NCBI GenBank assembly: GCA_029557535.1
Contig: JAKQII010000372.1
Location: 1 to 33,127 of the forward strand
Reading direction: 5' to 3'
Length of the DNA stretch: 33,127 nucleotides
Origin: Acidobacteriota bacterium
GTDB taxonomy: Bacteria > Acidobacteriota > Blastocatellia > Pyrinomonadales > Pyrinomonadaceae
Position numbers and translations under genes: made by a program. The notes under the pieces were generated by a model that was not told where the DNA came from, searched no databases, and saw only the letters and a program-made list of their open reading frames with translations. This document shows positions 17,154 through 23,730 of the stretch, piece by piece (the first letter of the stretch is position 1; each line of letters starts with the position of its first letter).

Positions 17154-17362
17154 GCCGATTCGAAGCGTTCGGCGGCGGCGTCCGTGACGATGCAAAGCCC
17201 CGCGACCTTGGCCGCCATCAGTTCGCGCATCTTCTCTACCGCCTCGGCGTATGTCAGGCCGCGCGCGGCGCATCTGTCGAACGAGATCACGGCCCATCGC
17301 TTCTCGCGAAGTTCCGGTACCGGTTCCGTTTTCTTGGCCCTTTTCATCTTTGCCTTCATCAT
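17150..17362 (-). CDS. Small hypothetical protein, about 70 residues
   Basis: The protein starts with a Lys/Arg-rich segment (MMKAKMKRAKK) and then has a compact part, WAVISFDRCAARGLTYAEAVEKMREL, ending IVTDAAAERFESA. The pattern of strand, helix and strand suggests a small alpha/beta domain. I do not recognise it. The start at 17362 has AAGGTGG a few bases upstream on its strand; a longer frame reaches 17389 without a better site. It is convergent with the quinone oxidoreductase, and the two stop codons overlap in the palindrome CTAG at 17150-17153. Confidence 0.55.
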   Translation of the reverse strand: MMKAKMKRAKKTEPVPELREKRWAVISFDRCAARGLTYAEAVEKMRELMAAKVAGLCIVTDAAAERFESA

Positions 17363-17465
17363 AGCCCACCTTGAAGAAGAAACTCCCAATTACGCGTTAA
17401 ATTCAATGACAAGGCTTTGATTGCAGAAACTGGCCGAACGTTGCAGTTTTCCGTCGCCAAACAAA

Positions 17466-17517
17466 AATGAATGGCCATTCATTCCAGCTTCAAAATGAAT
17501 CGCCATTCAGTTATACT
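17466..17517 (+). promoter_or_regulatory. Twin-palindrome operator with embedded promoter, leaderless
   Basis: AATGAATGGCCATTCATT at 17466-17483 is a perfect 18-bp palindrome. A second copy with two differences lies at 17494-17511, 28 bp centre to centre. The putative -35 (TTCAAA, 17489-17494) and -10 (TATACT, 17512-17517) flank the second palindrome, which exactly fills the spacer. Initiation seven bases after the -10 would fall on the ATG at 17525. The arrangement is typical of a dimeric repressor such as a TetR-family regulator; the TGAATG/CATTCA half-sites resemble those of FadR-type TetR repressors. Confidence 0.75.
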
Positions 17518-17524
17518 CGGCTTG

Positions 17525-18598
17525 ATGAGCTTTACCGAAACGATCTTTATGACGGGTTTTCCCGGATTCATCGCCGGACGCCTCGTCGAGCGCCTCGCAA
17601 AGCCGGAAACACAGTTCTTTCTACTTGTGCAGCCGGCCTTCATCGAGAAGGCAAAGCGCGATGTCGCTGATATCGCTGAACGGTTAGACGTTCCGCTTGA
17701 GAATTTCGCACTCTTCGAAGGCGACATAACGGCCGCTAATCTCGGGTTATCGGAGTCTGATCTCGAGATCGTACGGAAGGAAACGACAGACATCTTTCAT
17801 CTCGCCGCGATCTACGATCTTGCGGTTCGGCGCGATCCGGCGTTCCTTGTCAACGTCGATGGAACGAAGAACGTCAACGAACTTGCCCGAACGATCGAGA
17901 ATCTGCGTCGCTACAATTACATCTCGACCTGCTATGTCGCCGGGAAACGTCGCGGGCGAATCCTTGAGTCAGAACTCATCCACGAAGCCGGATTCAGGAA
18001 CTATTACGAGGAAACGAAGTATCTCGCCGAGGTCGAGGTCGAGAATCTCAAGGAAGAACTTCCGGTGACGGTTTTCCGGCCGGCTGTTGTCGTCGGCGAC
18101 TCGAAGACAGGCGAAACCGCCAAGTACGACGGGATCTATTACGTCATCTTTTACTACAAGAAGGCTGCGTCGCTGCTGCGAATGATCAATGTAGGCAACA
18201 AATCGGTCAAACTCAACCTTGTTCCCGTCGATTTTGTGGTCGATGGCATCGCCGCTTTGTCGAAAGATCCGCAGGCGGTCGGGAAAACGATCGCCCTCGC
18301 CGACCCCGATCCGTTGACGACCGCGGGTATTTGCGACACCATCGCGTTCGCCTTGACCGGCAAAAGGTCGATCGTGACGCCGCCCGCGGGATTGGTGAAA
18401 TGGTCGCTGAATCTGAGTTTTTCGCCCGCTATCACCGGCCTGCCGCACTATGGCGTGCCGTACTTCTTCCTTGACCAATTGTACGACACGACCGAATCGG
18501 AGGCGCTCCTGGCAGCACACGGGATCCGCTGTCCGCGGTTCGACGAGTACGCTGGCAACCTCGTCAAGTTCACTGACGACCATCCGAAGCTCGACTGA
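17525..18598 (+). CDS. NAD(P)-dependent extended SDR, fatty acyl-CoA reductase-like
   Basis: The 357-residue product is an extended short-chain dehydrogenase with the glycine-rich TGFPGFIAG at 10-18 and catalytic Y161-EET-K165. The pattern FHLAAIYDLAV, NVDGTKNVNELA, YISTCYVAG and FRPAVVVGDS is that of the Male-sterility/NAD-binding-4 domain found in fatty acyl-CoA reductases and in lipid-related epimerases. No thioester reductase partner domain is attached. The ATG at 17525 directly starts the Rossmann strand; an upstream in-frame ATG at 17471 lies inside the operator palindrome and is rejected. The palindromic promoter suggests repression relieved by a small ligand, plausibly an acyl-CoA. 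A specific substrate cannot be named. Confidence 0.75.
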   Translation: MSFTETIFMTGFPGFIAGRLVERLAKPETQFFLLVQPAFIEKAKRDVADIAERLDVPLENFALFEGDITAANLGLSESDLEIVRKETTDIFHLAAIYDLAVRRDPAFLVNVDGTKNVNELARTIENLRRYNYISTCYVAGKRRGRILESELIHEAGFRNYYEETKYLAEVEVENLKEELPVTVFRPAVVVGDSKTGETAKYDGIYYVIFYYKKAASLLRMINVGNKSVKLNLVPVDFVVDGIAALSKDPQAVGKTIALADPDPLTTAGICDTIAFALTGKRSIVTPPAGLVKWSLNLSFSPAITGLPHYGVPYFFLDQLYDTTESEALLAAHGIRCPRFDEYAGNLVKFTDDHPKLD

Positions 18599-18677
18599 CT
18601 TTACAATTCTTTTCAGGATCAGGAGTGCATATTTAGAACCGCTGCGCGCATCATACGGTCGTTATTGGTAACATTCC

Positions 18678-19799
18678 ATGGAAATGCGCGATTTTGGTCT
18701 TAGTGTATTGATCTTGTGCACGCTGCTCGTCGTAAACGCTGGTGCGCAGTCCGGGCGTGTTCAGGTGACACCCTCGCCGACACCGACCCCGTCGGATGAC
18801 CAAGACCTGCGTGTCGAGACGGAAGAGATCAAGGTAAACATCTCGGCGTTCGACACGGACGGCAAGTTCTTTCCGGGAGTCCGCGTTGAGGATCTGGTGA
18901 TCAACGAAGACAATGTTCTCAATCAGGCGACAAGTGTTCGCCGCACGCCGGCCAATGTCCTGATCGTTCTCGATACCGGCGGCGAAGATCGCATCGCAAA
19001 AGACTATAAGACGACGAGGGAGACGGCGAAGGCGTTGATTCAAAACCTTCAGCCGGATGATTCCGTCGCGCTCCTGGAATTCAATGACACGGCGAGGATC
19101 ATCGCCGAATGGACGACTGACAAGAATCAGCTGTATTCCGTCCTGGACCGGCAACTCCGCTTCGGAAAACGCGCACGCTTCATTGAGGCGCTAAATCTCG
19201 CGGTCAATTTCCTCGAAAAAGCCGGATCGGAGAACCGGCATCTCGTGCTGATCACCGATGGTACGGACAGCGTCGCGAAAGAATCGGAACGTAAGGCGGC
19301 GTTCATGCGCGTGTTGGCGACCGACATCAACGTTCATGTATTCAGTTACACCGGTCTTGAGCAGGCGGTCGTCAAGGACCGAAAGAAGTCGATGGTGCGT
19401 CCCGGAGGAAGCCAACGGGCACAGCTTCCGCCGGGCGCCGAGATTCCCGTCCGGGGTCAGACGACGACGTATCCGACCGTCACGATCAACACGGACCGCG
19501 AGATGATGAAAAGGAACAAGGAACGCGGTGAGCAACTGTCCAAGAGTGAAAAAGAGCTTAACGAACTTTCCGAAGACACAAACGGAATCTTGTTCCTTCC
19601 CGCGACGAGCGACGAAATGATCGAGAAATCGGCCGCGCTTGCCCATAATATCGACTCCCAGTACGTCGTCACCTACACCCCAAAACGTCCGCTTGCCGTG
19701 TCGCGCAAGGGCGAGATAAGAAGTATCATCGTCACGTCAAAGCGCGACGGACTTGAGGTGATAGGTCGCCGTAAGCTCGCCGTAACAAGCAATCCATAG
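18678..19799 (+). CDS. Secreted VWA-domain protein, acidobacterial type
   Basis: The 373-residue product has a signal peptide (LSVLILCTLLVVNAGAQ), a short Pro/Thr/Ser linker, and a von Willebrand A domain from about residue 50. It resembles the VWA-related family expanded in Acidobacteria. The metal site is degenerate: DxSxS is replaced by D99-T-G-G-E103, so Mg-dependent ligand binding of the classical kind may be lost, although the later ITDGTDS stretch is intact. A charged segment at about 275-310 (NKERGEQLSKSEKELNEL) may be a coiled coil. The start may be 18678 or the in-frame ATG at 18684; neither has a Shine-Dalgarno sequence. The function is unknown. Confidence 0.8.
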   Translation: MEMRDFGLSVLILCTLLVVNAGAQSGRVQVTPSPTPTPSDDQDLRVETEEIKVNISAFDTDGKFFPGVRVEDLVINEDNVLNQATSVRRTPANVLIVLDTGGEDRIAKDYKTTRETAKALIQNLQPDDSVALLEFNDTARIIAEWTTDKNQLYSVLDRQLRFGKRARFIEALNLAVNFLEKAGSENRHLVLITDGTDSVAKESERKAAFMRVLATDINVHVFSYTGLEQAVVKDRKKSMVRPGGSQRAQLPPGAEIPVRGQTTTYPTVTINTDREMMKRNKERGEQLSKSEKELNELSEDTNGILFLPATSDEMIEKSAALAHNIDSQYVVTYTPKRPLAVSRKGEIRSIIVTSKRDGLEVIGRRKLAVTSNP

Positions 19800-19828
19800 A
19801 CCACTAATTGTTGCTTTCCGATTTCTTG

Positions 19829-19853
19829 CCTACCCAAATGGGTGGCGATTTTT
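19829..19853 (+). terminator. Weak Rho-independent terminator after the VWA gene
   Basis: The stem CCTACCCA with TGGGTGG (one G-T pair) has a very small loop and is followed by CGATTTTT. It lies about 30 bases after the VWA stop codon. Confidence 0.4.
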
Positions 19854-19881
19854 CCCACGCGTATGGTAGGATGTCGCCTAA

Positions 19882-19909
19882 TTGCATCAGCAATTTAGAT
19901 ATCTAAAAT
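19882..19909 (+). promoter_or_regulatory. Possible promoter overlapping a 14-bp palindrome
   Basis: TTGCAT at 19882-19887 and TAAAAT at 19904-19909 are 16 bases apart. TTTAGATATCTAAA at 19894-19907 is a perfect palindrome covering most of the spacer and the start of the -10 box, so it could be an operator. The implied start site would be very close to the ribosome-binding site, which weakens the promoter reading. Confidence 0.35.
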
Positions 19910-19927
19910 ATTCCGAGGAGATATTGC

Positions 19928-20347
19928 ATGAACTCAATCGTAAAATTGATGATCGTCAGTGTATTTGTAATCGGTCTTGCGCTCGGCTTTTCAGCTTGCG
20001 GCGGAGGCACTACGACGACCGAAAACAAGAAGCCGGCCGATAACAAGGCGACGGAAACGAAACCGGCCGACAACAAAACGACCGAAACCAAACCTGCGGA
20101 TACGTCGTCGGCTGATTCGGTCGGTGTGCCGGAGTGCGACGAATACATCAAGAAGTATGAAATGTGCTTGAACAGCAAGGTTCCCGAAGCCGCCAAGGCC
20201 GCAACGAAGGACGCTCTCGATAAGACCCGCAAGTCGTGGAAGGACATGGCCGCGAACCCGCAAACCAAATCCGGATTGGCAACGGCGTGCAAAACCGCCA
20301 CTGACGCCGCCAAGAGCTCGATGACGGCTTACGGTTGTGAATGGTAG
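19928..20347 (+). CDS. Lipoprotein with CX9C cysteine pair and C-terminal GCEW
   Basis: The 139-residue product has a lipobox (LGFSAC, Cys24) and a low-complexity linker made of KPADNKATET-type decapeptide repeats (three partial copies at about 35-58). The C-terminal domain contains C-X9-C (CDEYIKKYEMC) and a second pair, Cys...GC, separated by 15 residues, and ends GCEW. Four cysteines in a helical domain suggest two disulfides in the envelope, a layout like a helical hairpin. GAGGAG seven bases before the ATG is a strong ribosome-binding site. The function is unknown; similar short domains ending YGCEW occur, to my memory, in other soil bacteria, which should be tested by search. Confidence 0.75.
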   Translation: MNSIVKLMIVSVFVIGLALGFSACGGGTTTTENKKPADNKATETKPADNKTTETKPADTSSADSVGVPECDEYIKKYEMCLNSKVPEAAKAATKDALDKTRKSWKDMAANPQTKSGLATACKTATDAAKSSMTAYGCEW

Positions 20348-20486
20348 GTTTACCCCGTATCGTCGGGCGTCTGAACTGATGTTCTCTTACCCCTGATAAC
20401 CGACGACGACGGTCATCCCGAGCTTTTCCCCTGTCTGCTCGTAGATCGGTTAACCGGACTCGTAACTCGATAACCAATACGATTTT

Positions 20487-20519
20487 CCGCCAAATGCGAA
20501 CGTTCGCTTTGGCGGCCTT
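20487..20519 (+). terminator. Hairpin terminator upstream of perR
   Basis: CCGCCAAA at 20487-20494 pairs with TTTGGCGG at 20508-20515, and between them GCGAACGTTCGC is itself palindromic, so nearly all 29 bases pair. CCTTTTC follows, a weak T tract. It would end transcription from the lipoprotein gene. Confidence 0.6.
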
Positions 20520-20521
20520 TT

Positions 20522-20627
20522 CAGTTTGGGAAGTTGGGGAAGTCTTGGAAGTTTTGGAAGAGTCTCGACCAACTTCCTCAACTTCCCGAACTTCCAAGAC
20601 TTCCCAACTTTCCTCACTTTCCAAACA
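20522..20627. repeat. Nonamer hairpin array G
   Basis: One arm has four nonamers, GGAAGTTGG, GGAAGTCTT, GGAAGTTTT and GGAAGAGTC (20529-20564). The other has six, AACTTCCTC, AACTTCCCG, AACTTCCAA, GACTTCCCA, ACTTTCCTC and ACTTTCCAA (20571-20624). The arms are complementary, with AAGTCTTGGAAG-type runs pairing with their reverse. The period is nine rather than seven, but the architecture is that of the heptamer arrays. The perR promoter starts seven bases later. Confidence 0.85.
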
Positions 20628-20633
20628 GTAAGG

Positions 20634-20664
20634 TTGACAAAGATTAGAATTAGAATTATTCTAA
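20634..20664 (+). promoter_or_regulatory. perR promoter with PerR box
   Basis: TTGACA (20634-20639, perfect -35) and TATTCT (20657-20662) are 17 bases apart. The -10 lies inside TTAGAATTATTCTAA (20650-20664), a perfect 7-1-7 inverted repeat that matches 13 of 15 bases of the PerR box consensus TTATAATTATTATAA. An extra half-site TTAGAAT overlaps at 20644-20650. Binding there would block RNA polymerase, predicting autorepression. Confidence 0.85.
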
Positions 20665-20682
20665 GTCTAACTTGAGGTGGCG

Positions 20683-21081
20683 ATGAATAGTATTGGAACA
20701 ATCAAGGAACTGGGTTTGACGAAACAGCGCGAGGTTGTTTTGCAGGTGATCCGCGAGGCGCATGATCATCTGACGGCGAACGAGGTATTCGAGCGCTCGA
20801 AGGCGCTTTTGCCGACAATCAGTTTCGCGACCGTTTATAACTCGCTCCGCTTTCTGAAAGACGCCGGCCACATTGCCGAGGTGCAGTTCGGGAACGGCGC
20901 GAGCAGGTTCGACAAAACGGTTTCGCGGCACGATCACGCGATCTGCAACAAGTGCGGAAAGCTGGTCGATCTCGAGCTGGATTTTCCGTCCACGCTCGTG
21001 CAATCAGCGGCCGCCGCGTCTCAGTTCGAACCGGAATCGTTGGAATTTACGCTTCGGGGCGTTTGCCCGGACTGTAAATAG
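20683..21081 (+). CDS. perR: PerR-type peroxide-sensing FUR-family repressor
   Basis: The 132-residue product is a complete FUR-family protein: winged helix at about 1-75 with ISFATVYNSLRFLKDAG, and a dimerisation/metal domain behind it. The structural zinc motifs are C88xxC91 and C128xxC131. The regulatory metal site equivalent to His37, Asp85, His91, His93 and Asp104 of B. subtilis PerR is present as His29, Asp77, His83, His85 and Asp96. The Asp in place of the Fur-type Glu supports peroxide sensing by iron-catalysed histidine oxidation. TGAGG five bases before the ATG fixes this start over a GTG at 20677 that overlaps it. The adjacent peroxiredoxin and the PerR box fit autoregulation and control of peroxide defence. 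Confidence 0.9.
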   Translation: MNSIGTIKELGLTKQREVVLQVIREAHDHLTANEVFERSKALLPTISFATVYNSLRFLKDAGHIAEVQFGNGASRFDKTVSRHDHAICNKCGKLVDLELDFPSTLVQSAAAASQFEPESLEFTLRGVCPDCK

Positions 21082-21153
21082 ACCGTACAGGCTCGATATT
21101 GCAAAAAAGCAATACTTAATCAAAAACAACAAAGGGAGATAACAACTGTAATT

Positions 21154-21741
21154 ATGTCAACTGCAACTGGAACAGCATATGAAAACAAGAACGTAGTGAC
21201 CTTCGCGAAGGTCGGACAACCGGCCCCGGACTTCGATCTGCCGTCAACGAAGAACCTCGAAACGCTGAAGGAGAACGTCAAGCTTTCGGATTACAAAGGA
21301 AAATGGCTCATCCTGATGTTCTATCCGCTCGATTTCACGTTCGTCTGCCCGACAGAGCTGACCGCGTTCTCGGACCGGCTTGACGAGATCAACGGCGTCG
21401 GTGCCGAGGTAATCGGCATCTCGACCGATTCGGTTCATTCGCACCGCGCCTGGATCAAAACCCCGCGTGACCAGAATGGCATCGAGGGACTTCAGTATCC
21501 GCTCGCGTCGGACGTCGCCGGACGCCTCGCCGCAAAGTACAACATCCTCGTCGAAGAGGCGAACATCGCGCTCCGCGGCCTGTTCATCATCAATCCGGAG
21601 GGAATTCTCCAATACGCGGTCGTTCACGATCTGAACATCGGCCGCTCGGTCGACGAAACGCTCCGCGTTCTTCAGGGTCTCCAAACGGGTGGTCTCTGTG
21701 CCGCCAACTGGACGCCGGGACAAGAGAATCTGAAGGTCTGA
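21154..21741 (+). CDS. Typical 2-Cys peroxiredoxin (AhpC/Prx family)
   Basis: This enzyme reduces hydrogen peroxide and organic hydroperoxides. The 195-residue product shows the peroxidatic motif FTFVCPTE with Cys65, the conserved YPLDFTF and the resolving Cys182 in GGLCAANW near the C-terminus, so it is a complete typical 2-Cys peroxiredoxin. It follows perR by 72 bases on the same strand and is the likely regulon target. A GGGAG lies about 15 bases before the ATG, further than usual. A small TATTGC/GCAATA hairpin lies in the gap before it (about 21094-21111). The reductant may be the TlpA-like protein next door or another thioredoxin; that is inference. Confidence 0.94.
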   Translation: MSTATGTAYENKNVVTFAKVGQPAPDFDLPSTKNLETLKENVKLSDYKGKWLILMFYPLDFTFVCPTELTAFSDRLDEINGVGAEVIGISTDSVHSHRAWIKTPRDQNGIEGLQYPLASDVAGRLAAKYNILVEEANIALRGLFIINPEGILQYAVVHDLNIGRSVDETLRVLQGLQTGGLCAANWTPGQENLKV

Positions 21742-21742
21742 G

Positions 21743-21829
21743 GATTTTCGAATTTTGATTTTGGATTTTGGATTTGCAGTGTGATTTTGGACCCAATCCA
21801 AAATCGGCAATCCAAAATCCAAAATCGAA
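21743..21829. repeat. Heptamer hairpin array H (prx-tlpA-like gap)
   Basis: Directly after the stop, GATTTTC, GAATTTT, GATTTTG, GATTTTG and GATTTGC stand in tandem (21743-21777), with another GATTTTG at 21783-21789. The opposing arm is AATCCAA, AATCGGC, AATCCAA, AATCCAA and AATCGAA (21795-21829). The inner hairpin GATTTTGGA/TCCAAAATC (21783-21791 with 21797-21805) is perfect. The AATCCAA word is the one in array B. A good ribosome-binding site GGGAG follows at 21830. Confidence 0.9.
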
Positions 21830-21840
21830 GGGAGTGATAT

Positions 21841-22311
21841 ATGTCATTACGAATCGGGGATGGTTTGCCGTCTTTTGACGGCGCGACGGAATGGCTCGGC
21901 GGCAGTTTTTCAGACGTCGAGGCGATGATCGGCGGCCAGCCGACACTGGTTTATTTCTGGGCAACGAGCTGCGGTATCTGCAAAGACAACATGCCGAAGC
22001 TACACGAATTGAAAGCGAAGTATCCGATCTTGCGTTCGGTCGCGATCCATATGCCGCGTTATGAGGCCGACACGAACATCGAAACCGTGAAGGCGACCAT
22101 CGCGGAACATTCGATCGACGACGTCTGCGCGATCGACAACCTTCATAAGCTGAAAGACGCTTTCCAAAACGAGCAAGGGTGGGTACCGGTCTATTATCTC
22201 TTCGACGCCGACGGAAAACTCAAATCGCGAGCTGCGGGTGAGTTCGGCGTCGGAGTGCTGACCGGTGCGCTTGAGAAGATGTTTCCGCAATCGCGGGAAG
22301 CATCAGCGTAA
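21841..22311 (+). CDS. TlpA-like thioredoxin-fold protein with CGIC active site
   Basis: The 156-residue product is a cytosolic redoxin with FWATSCGICKDNMPKL and the active-site pair Cys44 and Cys47, followed by the typical DGKLKSRAAGEF turn before the last strand. It lacks a signal peptide, unlike most TlpA proteins, so it acts in the cytosol. GGAG seven bases before the ATG fixes the start. It is downstream of the 2-Cys peroxiredoxin in the same orientation, which makes it a candidate reductant or a second member of the PerR regulon. Array H may separate the two on the transcript. The family includes TlpA, ResA and thioredoxin-like reductases, and a finer call is not possible. Confidence 0.82.
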   Translation: MSLRIGDGLPSFDGATEWLGGSFSDVEAMIGGQPTLVYFWATSCGICKDNMPKLHELKAKYPILRSVAIHMPRYEADTNIETVKATIAEHSIDDVCAIDNLHKLKDAFQNEQGWVPVYYLFDADGKLKSRAAGEFGVGVLTGALEKMFPQSREASA

Positions 22312-22313
22312 AC

Positions 22314-22390
22314 ATTCCAGAATTTCAAGATTCCAAGATTCCAACAGTCGATTTGACCTTGGAATCTTGGAATGTTGGAATTTCTGGAAT
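22314..22390. repeat. Octamer hairpin array I between convergent genes
   Basis: ATTCCAGA, ATTTCAAG, ATTCCAAG and ATTCCAAC stand in tandem (22314-22345); TTGGAATC, TTGGAATG, TTGGAATT and TCTGGAAT stand in tandem (22359-22390). The two arms pair over about 30 bases with few mismatches around a 13-base turn. The element starts two bases after one stop codon and ends on the first base of the convergent amine oxidase stop. It may terminate both transcripts. Confidence 0.88.
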
Positions 22391-23730
22391 CAGCGCAAAT
22401 AGCTGGCCGCCGCCTCGCCGGTTTCGATCGCACCTTCCATGAATCCCTGCCAGTCGGCGAGATGCTCGCCCGCAAACAAGACCTTTCCGTGCGGCCGCTG
22501 CAGGATCGGCCGGATTCCGAACCACTGACCCGGACGATAAAGCGCATAGGCGCCGTCAGTATAGACGTCGCGTTGCCAGGCATATGAAGAGATCTTCAGT
22601 GCCAGCGAGGGCGCGTCCGAATTGAAATCGACAAGATCGCGGGTGATGACGCGCATCCGGCGCTCTTCAGACTGCGACGCCAGCACGTCGGCCTTTTCGC
22701 CGATCGCATACGCCGTCAGGATTCCCTGCGTACCTTCCTGATTCTGCGTGCTGTGAAAGTAGTAATGCGAGGTCGTGTCGGTGACCATCGAAAAATCTTC
22801 GGGTCCCCAGAAACGCTTGTCGTAAAGAACCGAATTCTTGACGATCCGCGCGTAATTCAGCCGTTCCGCGGCCTGGCGCTGCACCGCCGGAAGATCAGGC
22901 AGGAACTCGATCTTGAGCAACGATTGCGTCGGAACGGTGCAGATCACCGCGTCGGCCTTGATCTCTTCTTTGGCAGTCAGGATTTTGACCACGCCCGAGC
23001 GCTGATCGATCTTCTTGACCGGTGACGACAACCGGATATTCTCGTTCCCGATCCGTTTCGCGAACTCAAATGCAAGTCGCGAATTTCCGCCGGTCATCTT
23101 GTAATCCATCTCGTTCTTCGGACTTGATTCAGCGTATTCGGCAAGCGCGCCGAACGCCGATACGTGACGGATCGACTCGCCGAAATCGGTGCTGTCCATC
23201 AGATCGCGGATCAGCAGATCGTCTTCGGTGAAACCGAGCTTCTCAAGATACGTCCACCAATCAAGCGCGTCGATGCGGATCTTCTGCGCCTGCTTCAGTT
23301 TCGAATAGCCATTGATGACCTTTTCGAATGCCGTCTTCGCCGCCGGCGAAAAGCCCCATTCTCCGGGCTTGAACACGCGGCCGTCACGCATCAGGTAATC
23401 CTCGAACTGATGTTTCTGGAGCGGTATACCGAAATCCTTGCAAAGCGCCTTCAGCCGTTCGTGGCTCTCGCCGACCCATTCGGCGCCGAGCTCACAGATC
23501 AGGCCGTTCATCGAATGCGAGAAAACCCGCCCGCCGATCCGGTCTCGCGCTTCGATAACCGTCACGTTCCACCCGGCGTTCTTGAGCTTGTAAGCGGCGG
23601 CGAGCCCGGCAAATCCGGCTCCGATGACGACGCACGATTTCTTCCGGCGTTGGGCGAATCCGGTTCCCGTGGCTGCAAGTCCGACCGCGGCCACGCCGAC
23701 GGTTTTCAGGAATTCACGACGGTTTGACAT
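22390..23730 (-). CDS. Tat-exported flavin monoamine oxidase-like protein
   Basis: The 446-residue product has a twin-arginine signal (MSNRREFLKTVGVAAVGLAATG) and the FAD-binding motif GAGFAGLAAAYKL followed by VIEARDRIGGRVFS, with LGAEWVGESH further on. Near the C-terminus, VLFAGEHLADWQGFMEGAIETGEAAA matches the FAD-contact segment of amine oxidases (quoted in its key part). It probably oxidises a periplasmic amine or polyamine; the substrate is unknown. The start at 23730 is chosen over an upstream TTG at 23739, because it opens the Tat motif. The gene converges with the TlpA-like gene and is divergent from the Fis-like gene. Confidence 0.88.
   Translation of the reverse strand: MSNRREFLKTVGVAAVGLAATGTGFAQRRKKSCVVIGAGFAGLAAAYKLKNAGWNVTVIEARDRIGGRVFSHSMNGLICELGAEWVGESHERLKALCKDFGIPLQKHQFEDYLMRDGRVFKPGEWGFSPAAKTAFEKVINGYSKLKQAQKIRIDALDWWTYLEKLGFTEDDLLIRDLMDSTDFGESIRHVSAFGALAEYAESSPKNEMDYKMTGGNSRLAFEFAKRIGNENIRLSSPVKKIDQRSGVVKILTAKEEIKADAVICTVPTQSLLKIEFLPDLPAVQRQAAERLNYARIVKNSVLYDKRFWGPEDFSMVTDTTSHYYFHSTQNQEGTQGILTAYAIGEKADVLASQSEERRMRVITRDLVDFNSDAPSLALKISSYAWQRDVYTDGAYALYRPGQWFGIRPILQRPHGKVLFAGEHLADWQGFMEGAIETGEAAASYLR

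Noticed and set aside
17471-17524. Upstream ATG start for the acyl-CoA reductase-like gene
   Set aside because: The segment is the operator palindrome and promoter, and the Rossmann fold begins directly at 17525.
20394-20456. Possible remnant of a coding sequence on the - strand (peptide IYEQTGEKLGMTVVVGYQG before a stop)
   Set aside because: It looks protein-like but is bounded by an in-frame stop only 20 codons upstream, and no continuation in another frame was convincing.
21094-21111. Small TATTGC/GCAATA hairpin in the perR-prx gap as a second PerR box
   Set aside because: It lacks the 7-1-7 spacing and the TTA-type half-sites of a PerR box.
23164-23727. 187-codon + strand frame opposite the amine oxidase
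   Set aside because: The - strand frame has a Tat signal and complete FAD motifs; the + strand frame is a shadow.
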